From contig JADWOT020000001.1 in the NCBI GenBank assembly GCA_036345935.2, forward strand, positions 10,099,801 to 10,163,800: 64,000 nt of DNA. The letters run 5' to 3'. Each line of letters opens with the position of its first letter. Positions within the stretch are counted from its first letter, which is position 1. The notes below the pieces were generated by a model. The model did not search any database and was not told where the DNA came from. It worked only from the letters and a program-made list of their open reading frames with translations. Positions 59,620 through 64,000 of this stretch are shown one piece after another. The translations under genes were made by a program, and so were the position numbers. The stretch is from Taenia hydatigena (taxonomy: Eukaryota; Platyhelminthes; Cestoda; Cyclophyllidea; Taeniidae).

Positions 59620-60970
59620 ACAGTAGCTATTAATTCTCGAATGTGGGGCAACTTTATGACACAGATACATTTGCAATTGACGCTAATGCAGTGATAATAG
59701 TGTTTGCGGTAGTCCTATCAGCACAAGGAGTGTAAGCGATTTGTTCTTCCCTTCTTAGCTGGTACTGCTTCAGTGAACGCAGTTAGCTTAGTGTTTGCGC
59801 TTGGCCACACCTCAATTCTCTTAAATAAGTTGCAGAGGTAAGCCAGACTTGTGAGCGCCAGTTGTTTTATTTCGGCGAGTCGACCTTGCACCAACACTAG
59901 TTGATCTTTGTCAGTGAGTGGCGTGCAGGGCAGCAAGAGGGCGAAGGAAGATGTTGTAGACAAACTATAATATGAGCCGATTCGTGCAACAGATTTCGAA
60001 AACAGTACACAGACGGCTGATAAGAAAGTGATGATAAATTAGAGATTAATGTCAATGGGGAGGAAAGAAGACACGAATGCGAGCGCAAGAACTTTCTTTT
60101 GTTGTACTTCGTGTAAGTCCATTGACAACTCTCCAAAACGTCGTTTACCGTTAAATGCGAAATCCTGCTTTCGATTTAGGTAGTGAGAACGTCTTGAAGT
60201 GCGCATTCACAGTTATGAAAAGCGGTGCTTTACAATTCCGAAATGAAGTGTGCTTGATAACGCTGTAGGATTATTAAAGAAGCTGACCCACATTGATTTT
60301 TGGGGAGAAGCTGGGATGGCATAACAAAAGGAAAGTAATAAAATATGCAATTGCTTAGAGAAGTTAGGAGTCAAATAATAATTTGTATGGAGGATGAGTG
60401 CCACCGATAGCCTTGTGTAGGCGCTCGTGGGTTTGGCATCCCACTGAGGTTGTGCTACGTCGACTTGGGCTAGTACACATCGAACATATGACAGAAGTGA
60501 AACGCTCGGGTTCGGTGTGCATCTTGACGGACTTTAATCATCGACACTTCACTTTAGTCTTCCTTGCTATTTTTCATTCCTCTGCACTCTTCTCCACACA
60601 TTTGCGCTATTTCATTTAGTCAGTTCCTATCCTTTCATATCACACCCCTTTGCATTGTATTCGATTACAGGTCGTCGCGCGTATATATTACTGTATCGAA
60701 TAAGGTAACATTAAATGAAGCAGCAGTGGCGTTGGCGATGAAAGTGGACTGTGTTCATGGTGGTGTTGGTGGTTTCATCGAAGGATGAATGAGTGCATCG
60801 CGTCGAAGTGAATTTGGTGGAGTGCAGCTGTTTAGCTTGCATTCGCGATTGCATTGTCAATGGCTCAAAGTCTTACAAAGTGAATTCTAAAATTGGTGAT
60901 CATCAATTGATACGAATGGATACACTTTGTGAATAAATGTCAATTCAATTTTAAGTGCATTTGTTACTTT
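59620..60970 (+). repeat. Dispersed repeat family R, copy R4
   Basis: Aligns with 62930-64000 and 960-1550. Shared blocks include 'acagatacattt' near 59662, the GTGGGTTTGGCATCCC block near 60427 and 'gaataaggtaacatta' near 60698. It is non-coding; the 79-81-codon frames within are not conserved between copies. Confidence 0.75.
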
Positions 60971-61510
60971 GCATGAAATCAGACGCTGAAAGTAAGTGCA
61001 AAGTAATTGAGAATAAGTCTTCTGCACTGCACAATACCAAGACGGTGTAGATTTATTTATTCTTCTGCCTTGTGATCTTACTTCTGCATTTTATATGCAA
61101 ATTTGTCTATGTTCAAAAGTACATATTAAGCTTAGACGATGGAAAAGCCTATTGGGACACCTTTGAAGGACCCATTAGTGGCTACGCAAAGCATTCCCCA
61201 AAAAACCAGCATCAGCTCTGCTTTGCGAAGCGCGATATTAATACCTCCTTTAACCTATCTGTTTTGTTCATCCTCGCATTCACTCTTGACCCTACCGTTA
61301 TTGTCGCTGTGGAGACTGACTAGGCTACGCCGTGGCTTAAGACAGATCCCTCCGATGTGCCGGGCCTTCACGAGGTTGAGAAAGTAGCCAGGAACGTGGG
61401 TTATGGCATCTACTATGGGGTATAGTGTCTGCCAACGTGATCAAGCAGTCCACGAAACAACGTATAGCATCAAATTATGCATCACTACGCCTGTATAGTC
61501 AACTTGAGGA
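60971..61510. other. Segment between two R copies
   Basis: Two overlapping frames of 82-83 codons at 61072-61387 lack any recognised domain. No repeat partner is found in the window. Confidence 0.4.
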
Positions 61511-64000
61511 AAGATAGCCAAGCATGATTGATCGGTGCTTGGAGACATGAGGTTTGTTTACGTTTTGATGCCTCCAAGTCAGTCTTGAATCGTCTGGCAC
61601 TGTGCGCTCTCCTTGCGTGGCTGCACCAACCAACTTTTAATGGAAAAATTTGTGATGCTACCCCAAATCGAGCGATGGTGGCTCATAAAGATTGTCGGTC
61701 AGTTTCGGTTGGGGTGTTCTATCATTTTTCAAACTATGGAATGAGCTTGAAGTTGAAATGCTGATCAAACATTTAAAAATGCTACTAGAACTAGACATCA
61801 GGGCCAGAGATGGCTTTTAACGTGGCCCGGAAGCTTGTCAACTGTTTAAAAAGTGCAATTCTAGTAGTTTTGTCTCTGCAGTCGGATTATAGTACGTCTA
61901 TTATGGTGAAGAATATAAGAATAGCACAACCATAACGATCTAGCCTTATTCATCTCTTTTGAACCAGATCTGAAGGGAAGTGAGACTCTGTAGCTTGTCA
62001 ATCGTAATTAAGACAAACAGTGGCAATTTAATTGCAAGCGATGCGTAGCTAGACAATTTCGGGAAGGAATTCTGTGGGAGCAGAAGCTTCAGCATTTAAC
62101 AAAGGTAGCCGGTAATCCTTCACGCAGCTTACGAATAAATATAAGGAATGATGAAGCATGGAACTGCAATTAAAGCATTAAGATGAATGAAGGCATGGGT
62201 TACGTATAGTGCTCCAAGAGGCACAAGACCCACCCTCAAAATTGGTTTTATACATTTACGAGCCCATTTTGGCCTTTGTCAATGCACATTGAAAAGCCAA
62301 TCCCTACTAAGCCCACTATTACAATTTGTTCACTCATACCACTCAATACTTCTTAGTGGTAAATAGTCCCTGAAAAAAGTGATGTAAATTAAGGAAAGGA
62401 GTGAAAAGTTGTGTCCAATGTGACTGCTCTTGCAACGCTAATTTTCTCATCAGTATGCTTTCCATCATGGCAAAGGTCGTAATTTCGATCCGGCCACTAT
62501 GACCATCAACACATCTCCTACGCACCAACGCATGCACATGCTCATTCATTTGTTCAGGAGCGTGGTAAGTCTCATGAGCGACACAGAGAAATCATTGCCA
62601 ATGCGCTTCATGACCGTATGAAGATAAAGTTATTGAATAATCTCATTCTGGAAGTCCGTTCCTCATTGGATGCTAGATTTCCAAGGAAGGGATGCGATCA
62701 AAATCACAAATCATACGTGCACATGCAAAGATGAAACGCGGTGCAATCCAATGCGAAGCCAGGCGACTGAAATGTATGGAATCGCGAAACTGTGAAAAGA
62801 AGGAGATAGATAGATTGAAGCTTTAGGATGAAACGTAGAAAGTTGTGGACGATTGAAATGTGGGAAATCGGGCTTGTGGCCACGATCGGGTTAGCATGAC
62901 GATTTCATAGAGAAGGTAGTTGGAGGTATTGAATCTCCAAAACAGGAGAGCTTTTATGATACAGACACATTCGCAAGCGACGCTAATGCGGTGATTGTAG
63001 TACTTCCGGTAGACGCATCAACACATAGGGACGCATTCAGCCACTTGTTTGACCTTAGCCGCACCTAGGTGGCCCTATTTAAACTGACGGTAAGAGCTGA
63101 ACTCGAAAACTAATTTTCTTTTTTTATTCTACTGGGTCGCCTCAGAATCATCACGAGTTGCCCGCTTGTCGGCGAGTGGTATGCAGAGCAGCAAACGGAC
63201 AAAGGAAGAGGTCGTGGAATGAGTCTTAATGAACAGAATTGCATTATACGCCACTTTGTAAAGCGAATCACCAAAGCGGCGCACAGGCAGAGAATGGAAA
63301 ATAGATGATCCACCAAGGGCTAACGTCAAATGTGAGTGTAAAAGGTACAAATGACCAAGCTCAATAACATCCTTTTGGAGTACTTTGTGTGAGTTCGTAT
63401 GCCAACCGCTGAAGCGAGATGTACAGTAAAACGCGAAATGCTGTTGCCGATAAGTGTTGTGCGAAAATCCCGAAGTTCACATTTGTGATTGTAGAAGGTG
63501 ACGCCCTCCTATTCGCAGATGAAATGTGCTTGCTCTTTAACCTAGATGAATTTTAAAGACACCGAGATTCTTAGGGACTTGTAGTGAATAGATGAGATGG
63601 CGTAAAAAAGGAATTAGTAGAATACGCATTTAATTAGGAGCGTTGAGAGTTGAATGGTGATTAGTAGAGGGAAGTGGACGTCAGCGATAGCTATGTACAG
63701 GTGCCTCGTGGATTCAATCACTCTTCTGAGGTTAGGCTAAGTCGGTCTGAGTTAGCACGCAAGGCTATGACGGAAGTGGAACGCCCAGGATTGCTGGTTT
63801 CTTTCGATACACTTAAATCGGCTGCACCTCACCTTAGTCTTCCTTACTGCTCTTTACACCTCTCCACACATTTGTGCTATTTCGTATAGTCAGTTCCTAT
63901 CCCATCATATCACATCCTTTTCCACTATATTCGACTGCATATCATCGTGCGCATATGCTACTATAATAAAGAAGGTAGTGCCGAAGACGGTGGCGGTAGT
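61511..64000 (+). repeat. Dispersed repeat family R, longest copy (R1), cut by the window end
   Basis: At least 2.5 kb. It contains all blocks seen separately in the other copies: part A (61511-62100, like 38929-38190 reversed), part B (62155-63560, like 34360-32955 reversed, and like 26216-27150), and part C (63650-64000, like 960-1320). No long frame exists, so it is either a non-autonomous element or an old, decayed one. Confidence 0.75.

Noticed and set aside
1..64000. tRNA genes, rRNA, CRISPR arrays, telomere repeats
   Set aside because: I scanned for T-loop-like GGTTCGA patterns, spaced direct repeats and TTAGGG-type runs and found none convincing.

Overview
The window looks like eukaryotic nuclear DNA from a parasitic flatworm, most likely a taeniid-type tapeworm. 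The signs are AT-rich, gene-poor sequence, spliceosomal genes with very short GT-AG introns (32-43 nt), a BTB-BACK-kelch gene and decayed HSP70 copies. This attribution is inference; no ribosomal or mitochondrial marker is present. I see no bacterial operons, CRISPR arrays or convincing tRNA/rRNA genes. Most open frames longer than 60 codons look like chance or repeat frames.

Layout. Positions 1-23092 form a large imperfect palindrome, cut off by the window start. Inner arms at 2180-7574 and 9876-15257 flank a 2.3 kb spacer, and outer arms at 1-1289 and 21806-23092 are also inverted copies. The sides are unequal: about 0.9 kb separates the inner and outer arm on the left, 6.5 kb on the right. 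That right-hand block carries two 1723-bp tandem copies of a broken HSP70 gene, with a single N exactly at their junction. Each inner arm holds a decayed open frame that faintly resembles the importin-13/transportin-3 family. Positions 23-44 kb are dominated by degenerate dispersed repeats, including a long family (called R here). One R copy appears to be split by about 3.8 kb of other sequence. Short repeats (S, U) and one exon-like segment are also present.

Two credible genes lie on the right. A plus-strand multi-exon gene (about 44.8-50.7 kb) has at least a dozen exon-like segments, many joining in phase, and encodes a protein I do not recognise; a 53-bp minisatellite sits in its unresolved middle. 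A minus-strand, eight-exon BTB-BACK-kelch gene (54727-57190) reconstructs cleanly to 521 residues and is the best-supported gene here. A 213-codon open frame lies just upstream of it. From 57.9 kb to the end the sequence is repeat-rich and holds two more R copies.

The two genes are convergent and about 4 kb apart, separated by short repeats. Nothing in the sequence links their functions.
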